Shown one piece after another: positions 1-11,900 of a stretch of 64,000 nt of DNA. This stretch comes from Cliona cf. orientalis (Eukaryota; Porifera; Demospongiae; Clionaida; Clionaidae), in the NCBI GenBank assembly GCA_963930775.1, contig OZ005690.1, positions 5,874,225-5,938,224 on the forward strand, read 5' to 3'. The notes beneath the pieces are model-generated. The model was not told where the DNA came from, did no database searches, and was given only the letters and a program-made list of their open reading frames with translations. Made by a program: the position numbers and the translations under genes. Each line of letters opens with the position of its first letter. Position 1 is the first letter of the stretch.

Positions 1-301
1 ACCCAAACAGTACCCTCCATCACAGCTTGAAGGGCTGGACTGGTTATTCACACTACCAGCACTATTTCCATCATTTGTGTATAATAATAGCTAGCTATTG
101 ATGAAGCCCACCCCCTGTTTGAGCCTAATTTTGTGTAAGATATGGCCGTTTTGCACGAGGGTATGGTACGTTGTAAGCTTCATTTCTGTTAGAGTAGTAA
201 TCACAATGACAAAGCTGAAGGTCATCCTATCACACTTAGCAACCGCTGCAATGTAATAGTAAGATGAAGCCATAGCAGTTTAAGGAAACAGCAATCACTG
301 C

Positions 302-1016
302 ATGCAGCTAGCTAAGATGCTTGAATCTGAATTCACAAGATTAGCACACGCATACGTGCAGTTATTAACGAGAAGATCAAGTATTACAAAAGAGAAAACA
401 AGGACAGACTCCAAAAAAAAGATGACTGAATCAAACAGTGGAGTTGACGTGAAGAACCTCCACGACTACCTAGGAAGAGGTGTGGATGGCAGAACACCAC
501 CTGAAACATGGCTGAGTGCACTGGATGCATACAGCCATGAAAAAATTTGAAATGTAGCTACATCCAAAAGAAGAAAACATCTCTGTGAAGCCAGTTTCAC
601 GGCATAAATCTGAATCCAGCTGCCACATGAAGAAGAGTACAACAAATGCAGAGGGAAACTTCAATGTTAAACCACACCCAGTCATGCACCTGGGAGGAAA
701 ATTGACAGCTAAACACGACACCAGCAAAATGTGGATGAGCCATAAAATTCACCACATAACGAAAAGGGTAGTAATGTATGACGACACAAGCAAAGATCCA
801 GGTACAATCATGAGGAACAATACCCACTATACCAAGTATGAATGTGAACTAAGCCAGTTCATTTTGGATCATATCGATGAATTGCAGAGAGAAGCAAAGA
901 ACGAATCTGCTGCAGATGAAGAGATGAACCTGGGGAAAGAGATAGCAGATCTTGAGGGAGAGGATGCTGTAGCTAAGCTTGAGGTTTATCTGGGCAGGTG
1001 GGCATACCCAATCTAG
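302..1016 (+). other. Two unrecognised open stretches
   Basis: Two plus-strand open stretches (302-550, 82 aa; 585-1016, 143 aa) lie in different frames. The second is rich in charged residues, and its C-terminal part (ELQREAKNESAADEE) could be helical. A possible splice donor (CAG followed by GTGGGC) sits near its end. I recognise no domain. They lie just beyond the 3-prime end of the minus-strand DIRS fossil and could be transposon-derived or part of a multi-exon gene cut by the window edge. Nothing else is recognisable in 1-300. Confidence 0.2.
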
Positions 1017-1138
1017 CTTTTTAATTGGTCGCTTTTAGATCCTTTTATGTGGACTTCCATCCCCTCCTGATGAATTGTAATGTCCTTTCTCAGGAGGTGC
1101 ATTTCCTGAGGTAATGAGTGAAACTGGGGGAAGTGTAG

Positions 1139-3040
1139 CTACTCGTTTGCGTGTAAGAAATTGTGGAAGGCAAGTATGAAGGCTGCCCAGAAAAGTGTTT
1201 TGTCAAGGGGAGCAAGTGATTGTGCTGCGAGACAGCTCACTTTTGATGACATGTAATAGCTAGTTGGAGAATGATTACGTTTGTTGTCACCATTATGATG
1301 TCTAATGGCCGTGCACATGGCAGTGGAGCAGGGGTGATTCTTTAATGGGATCTGCCACATGGTTGTCGATGTGGAAGAGATGTACTCCTGCAAGATACAT
1401 CTTAATAGTGGCATTGATAATACACTGAGCAGCTGAGTTCTGTGCAGAATTAAGTAGTGGAGTGTGAGCTAGTTCTGACACAGAGAGTGGTTCTATGGCA
1501 TACTTCTGACGAAAGGTGAGATAGACAGTTAGACTTGTTTGATATGTGCGTCTGGTTGAGACAGCAATACCAAGTGCTTTGAGCTCTGTCAGCTGCTTGG
1601 TTAGTGGAATATCAGACTGATAGGGGTGGGTATTGGGTGGGCATTGGCACTGGGAGCCAGAGAACAAAATCTTGTATGTGAACTACATTCGGGAAAGAGC
1701 ATCTGCTATTGAATTTTCAATAGCTACTGGGTGTATGGCAAATTTGAAGATGAAAATTATAAGGAAGAAGAGAGCACATTCCTGTTGGAGGGCAGAGAGC
1801 TTGACATCAGGTAGGCTAGCTTCATCTGGAATAGTGTCAAGCAGAATGCCCAGTATTGGGATGATGGTAGAAGGGCCTAGGACTTTGTCTGGTTTGAACT
1901 GCTTGGTAGAGTAGGAGCATGTATGACAAAACTTGAAGACAGGTGTCAGAGAGAGGAGGGCCAGCTATATAGGTCCCAAGTTCATCAATACCAAATACTG
2001 GTCGTCTAGCAGTATACCCACCCATATTATTGATCATATATAGTTGATTCAAGTAGCTATATCTGAATTGCCACATAAAATGGGGAAATTGTGTTCTTAT
2101 ATTCTGTCTCATCTGCTCTAACTTGAGTGTAAAAACCCAAGTGTATTGTGATACTAGGTATTAGATTGGCATCTCCACAAATGCTGGTTTTGAGACGGTC
2201 TTGCTGGTCATGTAGTTTGACATGTAGCTAAATGCTGGTCGGACCAGCGAGATGAGGGTCACTTGGGATCTGGAGGTATAAGCTAGAAAGAAGTTATCGA
2301 GGTAGCTAATGGGAAGTGTTGTACTGCGAAGTAATTTCTTAAGATCCATTTGAGTGCTTGGGCAACTAGGTTGAAGAAGTAAGGGACTTACCTCAGGCCA
2401 AAAGGGAGGCACTTGTCAATGTAGAACAGGTTGTGCCAGTGTATTCCGTGGAGGTGCCAATCCTCCTGATGGACTGTGCACAACCGGGATCGAGGCATTC
2501 TTTAGGTCAATTTTTGCTATCAGTGCTCCTGAGCCCAGATCTTGACACATTTGGATGGTGTCATCCACTGTTTTGTACTGTAGAGAGAGTAGCTAGCTAT
2601 ATATTCATGTGGATCTATAAAAATTTACTCTGTCCTACCGGGGCAGACAGGTGATTGATTAGTTGTAAGCCACCATCTTTTCTGGGGATGACACCAACTC
2701 CTGAATGGCGTAAAATTTAAGGGGGAGTGGGGAAGAGGCCAACCATTCTATGTTCCATAACCTCTTTCTTGAGGGCTTCATCAACAGTACTGGGGTAGCT
2801 ATTGGTATGCAGAAGAGAGATTTAGTGGGGTTAATTGTAAGTGTGGACCAGTATAAAATCCAATATTAAAACCATAAGTAAGAGAGCTCTGATGGCTACC
2901 TGACTGAGCGTACACATGGTGAGTTATTGCTGTGTCAGTGCCTACGTGTAGCTCTTGTGGCGGGCAAAGATTAATCAAGTTAATTAGATCATTTGCACTT
3001 GCGCTGGGCATGCACATAGCTACGTAAAACATTCCTGCTC
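1139..3040 (-). mobile_element. DIRS-type retroelement fossil (RT, RNase H, tyrosine recombinase parts)
   Basis: On the minus strand, reading from high to low coordinates, I see reverse-transcriptase-like sequence (about 2.8-2.2 kb, including an LPFGLR-type motif), an RNase H-like region (about 2.1-1.69 kb, ending in an ADALSR motif), and the N-terminal part of a tyrosine recombinase (about 1.67-1.3 kb, with STRRTYQ and IKMYLAGVHLFHI). This order is that of DIRS-group retrotransposons, which use a tyrosine recombinase instead of a DDE integrase. It is clearly broken in several places and incomplete. Its 5-prime portion is shared with the second duplicated segment at 28.2-29.0 kb, so the insertion predates that duplication. 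Confidence 0.7.
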
Positions 3041-3189
3041 TGGGACACCGTTAATTTCGGTTTATGTTAATAAATCCTCCAAATAAATGTGGTATTTCTA
3101 CTCAATACTTCAGAAATGGCTGAAACTTTCTCTTTGATATAGCTACACCTAGGTGGAAAAAACACCTTAAGCTAGGAGTGCATCATGGA

Positions 3190-3660
3190 GCAAATTGAAA
3201 GAACCTATAATAATATTATTATTATTTGCGTACCATCCTATAGCATGTAGCTATCACCAGGTACAAGGAATGCTTCACCTTCTATTTCCTACTATTTCCT
3301 GTTGAGTCAGAAACCCAATGGTTGTAAAATTATAGTACACGGATTATCATTTGGTTTTGTTTTGATCCCTTGTAGCTAGTTGACAGTGAAACTATATTTT
3401 TGCAGCAGGACATACTATAGGATATAGCTACTATGAGCGAAATGCATCAAGTCAGTATAATATGAACCTACTTCACTCAGGAAACTTAGTAGCTATAAAA
3501 ATAATATTGGATAGCCTCAGAGAGCTAGAGTAGCATGTGGAGATGCTCAAAAATAATGTGATTACACTAAAGTTATCATTTTTTTCACTCGCTTGTTTAC
3601 ATAGTATCGAGTCATATTCTGACTCCGACAGCCATGTGCCTGATAATATGTGATTTCATT
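3190..3660 (+). pseudogene. Decayed 5-prime end of a Pmp-repeat receptor gene
   Basis: This stretch resembles the region just upstream of, and at the start of, the gene at 4732. The shared blocks include AGCAAATTGAAAGAACCTAT, the CAGAAACCCAATG block, the TTGACAGTGAAA block, a TATAAAA-like box, and a signal-peptide-like piece around 3590-3650 (ATATTCTGACTCCGACAGCC against ACATTCTGACTCTGACAGCC in the gene). No long reading frame follows. The same relic is present at 29150-29700, so it is older than the 6 kb duplication. I read it as the remains of an earlier tandem copy. Confidence 0.65.
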
Positions 3661-3807
3661 GTTAACAAGATATTTATTAGAAGTACTAATAACCTTTGTT
3701 TATATATTTTACACTTTATAGCTAAGTAGCTTGTGCTTAATATGTGCATGCCATTGCATATGTAACACAGAAACACGTACTGGTATGTATAATTTTGAAA
3801 CCTCTAA

Positions 3808-4099
3808 GGCCAGACCAATTTAATTTGTTGTTGCTCGGATATTGTGAGGTAGCTAAAAATTGGAGCGAGCGATCGAAAAAAAAAAGAAAAAAAAGCGATT
3901 AATTGGGTGTAGTTATAGACCACAATCTAATTAAGACAGACTAATGTGACTATCTAGGACCAGGATATCAAGATAGAATACAAAAACCACTCTACTGTAC
4001 ATAAGCTCCACCCAACTTAATTAAAAAAAAATTTTTTTCTGTTTGCCCAAAAATTGGAGTGAGCGAATCCGTGCAACAATTTATTTAATTGGTCTGGCC
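3808..4099. mobile_element. PIF/Harbinger-type MITE in copy A
   Basis: A 292 bp non-coding element with terminal inverted repeats starting GGCCAGACCAATT, flanked by TAA on both sides. The 3 bp TNA duplication and GG...CC ends fit PIF/Harbinger. The equivalent place in copy B (near 29850) is empty, with a single TGA there, so the element inserted after the segment duplicated. The interior is A/T-tract rich and encodes nothing. Confidence 0.8.
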
Positions 4100-4682
4100 T
4101 AAGCTAACAAATTTTGTATGAAGCCGGCTTTTGGAATTCTGAAGCAGTGGAGTGCTAGCTAGAACAGCAGCCAAATGGACGTGCACATGGGCTGAAATTA
4201 ATTGTCCCCATATAAGCAGGAAGGTCAGGAGTAATGCAGTTACGTACATATTAAGTATCATGGCCATGTTGGAAAATTTTTTTCTACAAGTGAACAAGGC
4301 CTAGTTACATCATTTAGCAAATTGAAAGAACCTATAATATTGTTTGTGTACCATCCTAGTTATAATAATAAGGTGGCCAGAAGGTGGTGAAAGTACAAGT
4401 CACAGTATGGGTTATCTGTTTTATCAGCATGTATCACTGGGTACATAACACGGACTGCTTTTATCTTCCGTTTCCCTCTATTTCCAACTACGTATATAGC
4501 TTCTGTTGGATCAGAAACCCAATGCTTATAAAGTTATAGTACACAGATTAGTATCTGATTTGTTTCTTTTGTAGTTGACAGTGAAAATGTATTTTTGTAG
4601 CAGGATAGGACATTATGAGCCACTGACATCAGTATTATAATAGACCTACTTCATTAAAATTTAAGGAAGCTCATGTTGTTAG

Positions 4683-4690
4683 TATAAAAG
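4683..4690 (+). promoter_or_regulatory. Candidate TATA box of the copy-A receptor gene
   Basis: TATAAAAG lies 42 bases upstream of the start codon at 4732 and is conserved at the equivalent place in copy B (30421-30428). It implies a very short 5-prime untranslated region. This is an inference from motif and conservation only. Confidence 0.4.
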
Positions 4691-4731
4691 TGATATTGAT
4701 AACCTCAGGGAGCTAGTAGCAAAATAATATC

Positions 4732-7700
4732 ATGATAATCTGCTTTCTCATTCACTTGCTTGTAGTGTCAAGTCACATTCTGACTCTGACAGCCACCCAA
4801 GGGGTGATCTACTATGTCAAACCAACTGAGCCCTGTGCTCACAACAGCAGCAGCTGTCCATCCAATGAGACCTGTCACACAATGGACCACTATGCCAGCA
4901 ACAGTAGCCACTACTTCTCACCAGACCACATCAATGTCACACTCTACTTCATGTGTGGAGTCCACAATTGCACTCAGAACCTGCACATTACTGATCTTGA
5001 GAGATTTACTATGGCGAGCGCCTCGGGAGAAAATGATGCAACAATATACATGCCAATACCAAGGAATGTCCCAAATGATCCAGAAAATACTGGAAATCGC
5101 ACGTACATATTTGCTAATGTCATAACTGTAAGGATTAAAGATATCACAATTTTTTTTATCTCACTCAATTTTATTGGAAAGAATTCAACTTTTGAAGTAG
5201 AACATGTGGACTTTTATGGATATTCAGGGTTCTCATCATCACTGGTATCGGTCATCAACATAACCAATTCACAAGCTATTTTAGAAGACTGCAAATTTCA
5301 ACGTAACTCTTTCGTCAGAATTCAATCAAATGCTGTACTTCATATCAGCAACTGTGCATTCTCTTCATACAGTCATGCTCTGTACTCAGCCATTTTTGTC
5401 GACAATAGCACATTGAAGCTAATGGGAACTGTGACTTTCTTTAACAACACTGTTGGCAATGATCAATATTATTCGTGTGGTGGAGCAATTGCAATCAATC
5501 GTGGAGATATTTGGCAATGTAACAGAAATTACAGATCAATTTTCAGCATTACTAAAGCACATGTATATTTAGAAAGTAATTCTGCGAGCAACTGTGGTGG
5601 AGGACTTTACCTAAAATGTACGCTAATGACTGCCTATGACAATGTGAGCATGATTTTTGTTAACAATGTCATTAAAAGTAAGTATAATGATTATGGAGTT
5701 GGAGGTGGAGCTATGTACCTGATATTGAGTGATTTCAATGTTAACAATTCCGTCATACGATTCCTCAATAACTCAGCTAAAGGTGTAGCTCATGGTGGAG
5801 CTATCTATCAAAAAACACAAAGCAATATATACATTAGTGAGCATAGTGCTATTTATTTTGTTAATAATTCAGTTTCGTCTCTAGGTGGAGCAATCTATCA
5901 TCGTGACGGAGATATTATAATATCAGTTGATAAGCATTCCAGAGTGCTGTTCTACAACAACTCTGCTAGTCAAGGAGGCGCGCTCTATATACAAGTCTCT
6001 GGGATCATACAGGTTGGCAGCGATTCACGAGTTGAGTTTAGCCATAACACTGCTAAGAAATTTGGTGGAGCAGTCTATGCTTATGATCAGACCTGCCTAT
6101 TTAGGTTTGAAAGCTCATCCAGCACAGTGCTGTTTAGAGAGAATGTAGCCAAAGAAGGAGTAGGTATACATGTCTACGGAGCTAGCATCAAAAGTTGGAG
6201 ATGTCAATGTGGAGAACGTATCGTCCGCTACATACCAAGCTTAAATAGCAGTCTCTCACCGGTATCATCCAATCCAAAGAGAGTGTGTCTATGTGACCTC
6301 AATGGAAAACCACAGTGTGCTAATATTTCAAGCATGTTTATGAATTGGTTTAGAGTATATCGCGGAGAATTATTCAACATTTCTGTGGTTGTAGTTGGTT
6401 ATGACTTTGGAGTTACAGTTGGAACAGTAAATGCAGGCTTTGTGCCATCACAGAAACAAAGTAAATCAGCGCTGCATCCTGATCAATATCGTCAATTTCT
6501 CGGAAGTAGTGGACATGTACAGTGTTCCAATATTAGCTACAGTCTTTATTCAAGTAACACAGGGGAATCCTTGCATGAAGCATTATCTCTACACACCTCA
6601 AGTGTAGATGTTGCATATTCCTTTGGTAAGAGAAAGATCAAGCAAATGATTCAATACTATGAAAATAGCCACCACACATGTATTAACATTGAACTTCTTA
6701 CAGCACCTGTACTTGTTAACATTACCCTGCTCGCTGGCTGTCCACTGGGATTTACTCTCATTCTCGTAGATCAACTGTATGGCTGCAACTGTTATCCTGT
6801 CCTGCAAAACAACCATTTTGAATGTTTCATTATTGACAATGAAGGCTACCTCAAATGGAATAGCACTGTGTGGGTGAATACAACTTTTAGTAAAATTAAT
6901 ATAAGTGAGAGTGATGGAATATTACTTGCTCGTTATTGCCCTCCGGACTACTGTAAGTCAGGTGAAAAGGTTGTTAATCTTGATAGAGATCCTAACGCTC
7001 AGTGTGCCAATAATCATGCTGGTATTTTGTGTGGTGGATGTGAAACCAACTATAGCCTTGCAATTGGATCTTCTCGATGCATCAGGTGCTCCAATGACAG
7101 CTCTCTTTTATTGTTTATGTTCTTTATAGTTGCTGGTTTTCTGCTTGTAATATTTATTCTTGCACTAAATCTAACAGTTACAGAAGGACTTATTAATGGC
7201 ATCATACTTTATGCAAATACCTTATGGACCTTTAAAAACGTTTTGTTTCCTTTCAAACAATCATTGACAGTGAATGTGTTTTACACTTTTATTGCCTGGC
7301 TCAATTTAGATTTTGGAATAGAGACTTGCCTCGTAGTTGGTCTGACTGCCTTTTGGAAAACATGGCTTCAGTTTCTATTCCCTCTCTATATTTGGCTAAT
7401 TGCTGGAGTCATCATCATTGCATGTCGCTATTCCTCTCGCCTGACTAACCTCATTGGTGATAGAGCAGTTCCTCTCCTTGCAACACTCTTTCACTTGTCA
7501 TATACAAAACTTATTCGCACTGCAACAGCGATATTTGAGTTTGAGGTTTTGACACATTATCCAAATCAAACTAGTAAAAGCATCGTTTGGTATCTTGACG
7601 GAAGTCTACAATACTGCAAACATCCACACATCTATCTCTTTCTTGCTGGTCTAGCTTCTTTGATCTTCTGTCTCACAGTCACTCTCTTCCTCCTCCTGAT

Positions 7701-8211
7701 ACAGTGTTGGAGGAGAGTCTCTCACCTAAGGCTGTTGAGGTGGATAAACAAATTTACTCCTTTCTATGATGCCTACTTTGCTCCCCTCAAAAACAAACAC
7801 CATTACTGGTTTGGAACACTACTCGTGGTCAGAATTACACATTTGATATTTTTCACAGTAACATCATCCACCTCTCCACTCATTGGATTACTCCTTCTAC
7901 AATTCTCGTTGGTACTACATTTCTTTTATTTGTCGATTCAAAATGTTTATAAATCCAAGTTGGTGCGCATTCTAGAGGGTACTGCTCTTTTAAATTTAAT
8001 AGTTTTGGTTGGTTCTACTACATACACAAGAAGTGAAAAGGCTTTATTTGTGGAGGTTTCGATCGCATTTTCCTTGATGCAGTTTACTGTTATCATTATC
8101 ACAAGTTTCAGTGGAATTATCTGCAAAAGGAATCACAAGTGTTTAAGTACAAAATTTAATGGTTATCAAGTGATCAATCAAGAGATTGATTCAGGTTTCA
8201 TGAAAGAGTAG
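4732..8211 (+). CDS. Pmp-type beta-helix repeat, multi-pass membrane protein (copy A, 1159 aa)
   Basis: Single-exon gene. Residues 1-22 form a signal peptide. Residues ~236-480 carry seven repeats with both hallmark tetrapeptides of chlamydial polymorphic membrane proteins: GGA[IVL] (near 250, 289, 324, 355, 385, 415, 445) and FxxN (near 236, 309, 344, 376, 407, 436, 468). The last four are spaced exactly 30 residues, as expected for a parallel beta-helix. A Cys-rich region follows (~490-790, for example CANNHAGILCGGC), with many N-glycosylation sequons. About seven or eight hydrophobic helices span ~791-1135, ending in a short cytoplasmic tail. I infer a surface receptor or adhesin with a large extracellular domain. 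The ligand is unknown, and I cannot say whether the helical part is a true GPCR. Near the C-terminus it lacks ten bases present in copy B, which changes frame and shortens the tail. Confidence 0.85.
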   Translation: MIICFLIHLLVVSSHILTLTATQGVIYYVKPTEPCAHNSSSCPSNETCHTMDHYASNSSHYFSPDHINVTLYFMCGVHNCTQNLHITDLERFTMASASGENDATIYMPIPRNVPNDPENTGNRTYIFANVITVRIKDITIFFISLNFIGKNSTFEVEHVDFYGYSGFSSSLVSVINITNSQAILEDCKFQRNSFVRIQSNAVLHISNCAFSSYSHALYSAIFVDNSTLKLMGTVTFFNNTVGNDQYYSCGGAIAINRGDIWQCNRNYRSIFSITKAHVYLESNSASNCGGGLYLKCTLMTAYDNVSMIFVNNVIKSKYNDYGVGGGAMYLILSDFNVNNSVIRFLNNSAKGVAHGGAIYQKTQSNIYISEHSAIYFVNNSVSSLGGAIYHRDGDIIISVDKHSRVLFYNNSASQGGALYIQVSGIIQVGSDSRVEFSHNTAKKFGGAVYAYDQTCLFRFESSSSTVLFRENVAKEGVGIHVYGASIKSWRCQCGERIVRYIPSLNSSLSPVSSNPKRVCLCDLNGKPQCANISSMFMNWFRVYRGELFNISVVVVGYDFGVTVGTVNAGFVPSQKQSKSALHPDQYRQFLGSSGHVQCSNISYSLYSSNTGESLHEALSLHTSSVDVAYSFGKRKIKQMIQYYENSHHTCINIELLTAPVLVNITLLAGCPLGFTLILVDQLYGCNCYPVLQNNHFECFIIDNEGYLKWNSTVWVNTTFSKINISESDGILLARYCPPDYCKSGEKVVNLDRDPNAQCANNHAGILCGGCETNYSLAIGSSRCIRCSNDSSLLLFMFFIVAGFLLVIFILALNLTVTEGLINGIILYANTLWTFKNVLFPFKQSLTVNVFYTFIAWLNLDFGIETCLVVGLTAFWKTWLQFLFPLYIWLIAGVIIIACRYSSRLTNLIGDRAVPLLATLFHLSYTKLIRTATAIFEFEVLTHYPNQTSKSIVWYLDGSLQYCKHPHIYLFLAGLASLIFCLTVTLFLLLIQCWRRVSHLRLLRWINKFTPFYDAYFAPLKNKHHYWFGTLLVVRITHLIFFTVTSSTSPLIGLLLLQFSLVLHFFYLSIQNVYKSKLVRILEGTALLNLIVLVGSTTYTRSEKALFVEVSIAFSLMQFTVIIITSFSGIICKRNHKCLSTKFNGYQVINQEIDSGFMKE

Positions 8212-8958
8212 AAGATCCAGAATATTATTTATGAACAAAATTAGAATAATTTGAGGAGCACAGTTAGTACCTCAACAATGTTCTAATATTATTATCCTGA
8301 TCATTTTAGCCATTGTTGAGCTGTCTTAATGTTATCGTCCGACTGTGATCTACAGCACCTACTAACATACAGTATAAGTTATATAATATTATGATTATAA
8401 TTTCTATGCATTAGCAAGATGTTCTTATTCATATTTTTGCACTCGATTTTACAAAATTAATTGTAGTATAGGTATAAAGGATCGTCATATACTATAAAGA
8501 GAATTGTACAGAATTAAGACTTAGTAGTAATACAGAGGTGTGTATTATTGGACGAGAGCAAAATTTAAATAAGTGGATCAGAACCTAAACATCCCCATTG
8601 GTCTATCAGGATGTGCAATAGTGCAAGTTCAGCAAAATTTATTTGACATCGTCAAAGAGACAGATTTCTACTACTTTGTTTATAGCACTCACACTCAGAA
8701 TTATGAAACTAAAATCAGCTTATAAGTGGACATGGTATGCATATAATTTATTACATGCACATTTCCCTCTTTTCTCCTGCTCACCAGAATAAGCCATAAA
8801 AATAATGTTATTAATCAAAATTGTTGCTATTATTATGCTTATCTGATTCAATCTATAATTGGTGATCTCCATAATGATTGTGTTAGCTTAGTGTGCTTTC
8901 TCTGCATGAATCCTGTAAATCCTTGCTCCTTTGTGATGATACATGGGAATGAATTACT
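8212..8958. other. Intergenic, end of duplication
   Basis: AT-rich sequence. Similarity to copy B continues to about 8480 and then stops. No gene or repeat is recognised between there and the 3-prime end of the minus-strand NLR gene. Confidence 0.5.
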
Positions 8959-11900
8959 TCACCTAATTACAGGGGCATCTCGCAGTGTAAATCCTTCCAT
9001 AATAATAAATAATTTTATTAGATGTGTGTCTATACGTATGTTACTTTTGCATGCTGACAGGGCACTCTTCAGAGCATCTGCCATGTCACCCTGTTCTACA
9101 TCAAGTAGTAAGTGGAAAAACCCTTGCCAGTTCACAGGGTATCGACCTGATTCTGGTAGCATGTTTCCATTGGAGAGCCACTTGACCATAACTTCACGAA
9201 TCCGTCCAGACTGGTCACCGCTGTTGTTCCTTTCAATAATCTTTATCTCGGCTCCTGAGAGATGGAGTGTTTCAGCAGCCTTGTCCCAGACTGGAGCGAG
9301 GTTTCGAAGTAGACGTAAATCACGTCTCTTGTTTTCATTGTCATACCACTTTAGGAGTTGAAGGTAGCCAAGAGTAGGAACTTCATCTGGATTAAAGAGA
9401 ACAAGGATAGTAGCTCCACTACCATTACAATCAAGATCGATGCACAATAATGAGAAGATAAGCTACAATAAATGTTCAGTCAAAGATGGGCACTCACCCC
9501 ATATAGGGTCATTGGGTAGCCACTCTGGATCAGCTTGAGCTCCGTCTCCACCATATGAGCTGCTGACATCACCTCCCTGGTTGGCAAAGTGAAATGCATA
9601 TGCATCAAAATTAATGCATCACACATCATAGCAGCTGCAAACAAAATGTGTCTAGTACTGAGCTGCCAGAGAACTAAAGATACTAATGCATCTCTACATA
9701 CAGCAGAATTTGTGAGTGGTGAGATAAATGGAAGACTATGATGCTGAGTATCAAAATGTGGAAGTGACAAATAGAAGGAAAAGTGTGTGTTCTTTTTGCT
9801 ATAGTGGCTTACGATTTCTTCCAGTAAGGATTCTATGATAATATAAGATCCAAAGGACACACTGATCCGCTCAACGTGACTCAATTTCATCTTGGAAAAT
9901 GCTCTGCCATTAACCTTGTTCTCTAATGGAAAGGGAGAAGGGTTGATAATCTTTTACCAAAATTAACCATTATATCTTACTTCTAAATGATGCGCAGTCC
10001 TCATCATCCACTCCCTTTGCCTTTAGCAACTCACATAGCTCCTCTGCAGTCATGTTCACATCAAACTGAGCCGCGTCTGGACCCAATTCATCTGTAAAGA
10101 AACAGAGAGACACTATACATGACTCAGAAGATACTTTTGTGATTGCTCACACCTTGGATTCTTTGGGAAAATTCTTCCACTCTCTGTGCAAGCACTGCTT
10201 TGTTTAGAATGGGACCACTCAAAGCACTGATGATGACGCCATAAGTTGGGTTATCACTGTTAGCCACCCAGTGGAGCAGAGCAGTTCTCAGGCACTCGAC
10301 GCTGCGATGGTCACCTTGTGGGATGTCTCGCTCAATTTGCTTGATTTGTGCCTGAGGAAACTCCAGTTGACCCATGAACACAATCCAGTTAGCAGCTACT
10401 TCAGCCAATACTGCCAGAAGACGATCAACGTGCTTTGGCTTCACTTGCAAATTTGCCATGGGGGCTAAATCATCCTCTGTGAGAGCACAATGACCTTTCA
10501 TGACCTATAGATAGGAACACAAGCATTATGTGCTGTAAATCCGGAAATTTTCGTGTAACAAAACTTTCATTGGAAAATTTTTCGTGTAAAAATATTTTCA
10601 TAGGAATGACCCTGTGCCACATAGAAGCATGCGCATACGATTTAATTTCGTGTTTTTAATTTTTGTAGCTTCTATTGATTACGAAAATATTTCTACAACG
10701 AAAATTTCCAGATTTACGGTATATTGCATATGTTGTAAATTTGAGCGAATACGTGCCCATGTGACAGTAAAGATCTGTGTCACATTTAGCCTATGTAATA
10801 GTTCTTACATTGACTAAATTATATATACACCCACCTTGTGCTGAAGATTTTCAATTGCACCATTGTCCATGCTACCCTGATTCACTGCCATTCCTCCTTT
10901 CTGAGATGCAGGGCTCTCTCCAGCATTCTCCATTCCACCTGGACCTAGAGACCAACAGTTAGCTACTTATTAGATTCATTAGGACTGCCGTATTCAAACT
11001 CTCACTTTGTAGCTGCTTCACATCTTTAGCAGCTGGTAATAGTGTGGGTGCAGACAACCGTTCATGTTGTCCGGTTAAAGAGTGGCTCTCACTAGATGAT
11101 CCAAGGTTCTCCTGGAAATGGTAAATGACACATTTCCAATAAGGATACATGTAACTTCAAACATGAAAATTAAAGCCAAATTCTATTACTGCAGTGTTAG
11201 CTATAATATTATGTCTCTCCCCCTACATTTATGTAACAGTTAAACTTCCTCCTTTCCACTACCTGTGTGTAAGCCACATCCTCTCCCTGGCAGCTGCTGT
11301 TGTGAACATGATTTACCCATAACTATGGTCAAAAGAGCCCCTTATCACTCTTATGTACACAACCATTATATGCAGGTATTGCATGCCAGACCATGTCCTA
11401 ATCAGCCTACATGCTAATCAACACATTTAAGGCACACTGTATGAGCATAAGCCAGATATGGTCAGTGCATGTCACCTGATGGGTTACAGACACACAGTCA
11501 TCATGTATAAGTTACCCCTTTGCCTACACTTTGTGTTATAGTTTATAGTAGGCAAGCTCTGTGAGATAATTATTCAGCTCTACAGGAATCATCATATTCA
11601 ATCATTCGGAAGAATTGTTTGAGCAGTTGACAAAGCATGAAAGACAACATTGCACATATGGGACACTTCAGCCCAAGAGGCAATATTGTCCCTCGTGCTA
11701 TGTCAATTGCTCAAACAGTTCTTCATTGAAACATAGCAATGACCCCGTGTAATTAAGACAACAAGCTAGGAGAAAATAGTTGCTACAACTTACTATGTCC
11801 TTGTCCTGTGGAGGTGGTAGTGGACTGGGAGGAGACTTCACGAAACACTTTACCTCTTGATGTCTTTTCATTTCTTCCTTCAGCCTTCTAATCATCTCAC

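Larger units (their letters stand above)
2183..8480. repeat. Segmental duplication, copy A
   Basis: This ~6.3 kb segment aligns along its whole length with 28170-34211 in the same orientation. It contains part of the DIRS fossil, a decayed 5-prime gene fragment, the promoter region and the complete Pmp-repeat gene. Relative to copy B it has an extra MITE (3808-4099), several 4 bp GCTA differences and small indels. The two copies are separated by about 20 kb holding the NLR gene and the BEL/Pao element. Confidence 0.92.
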
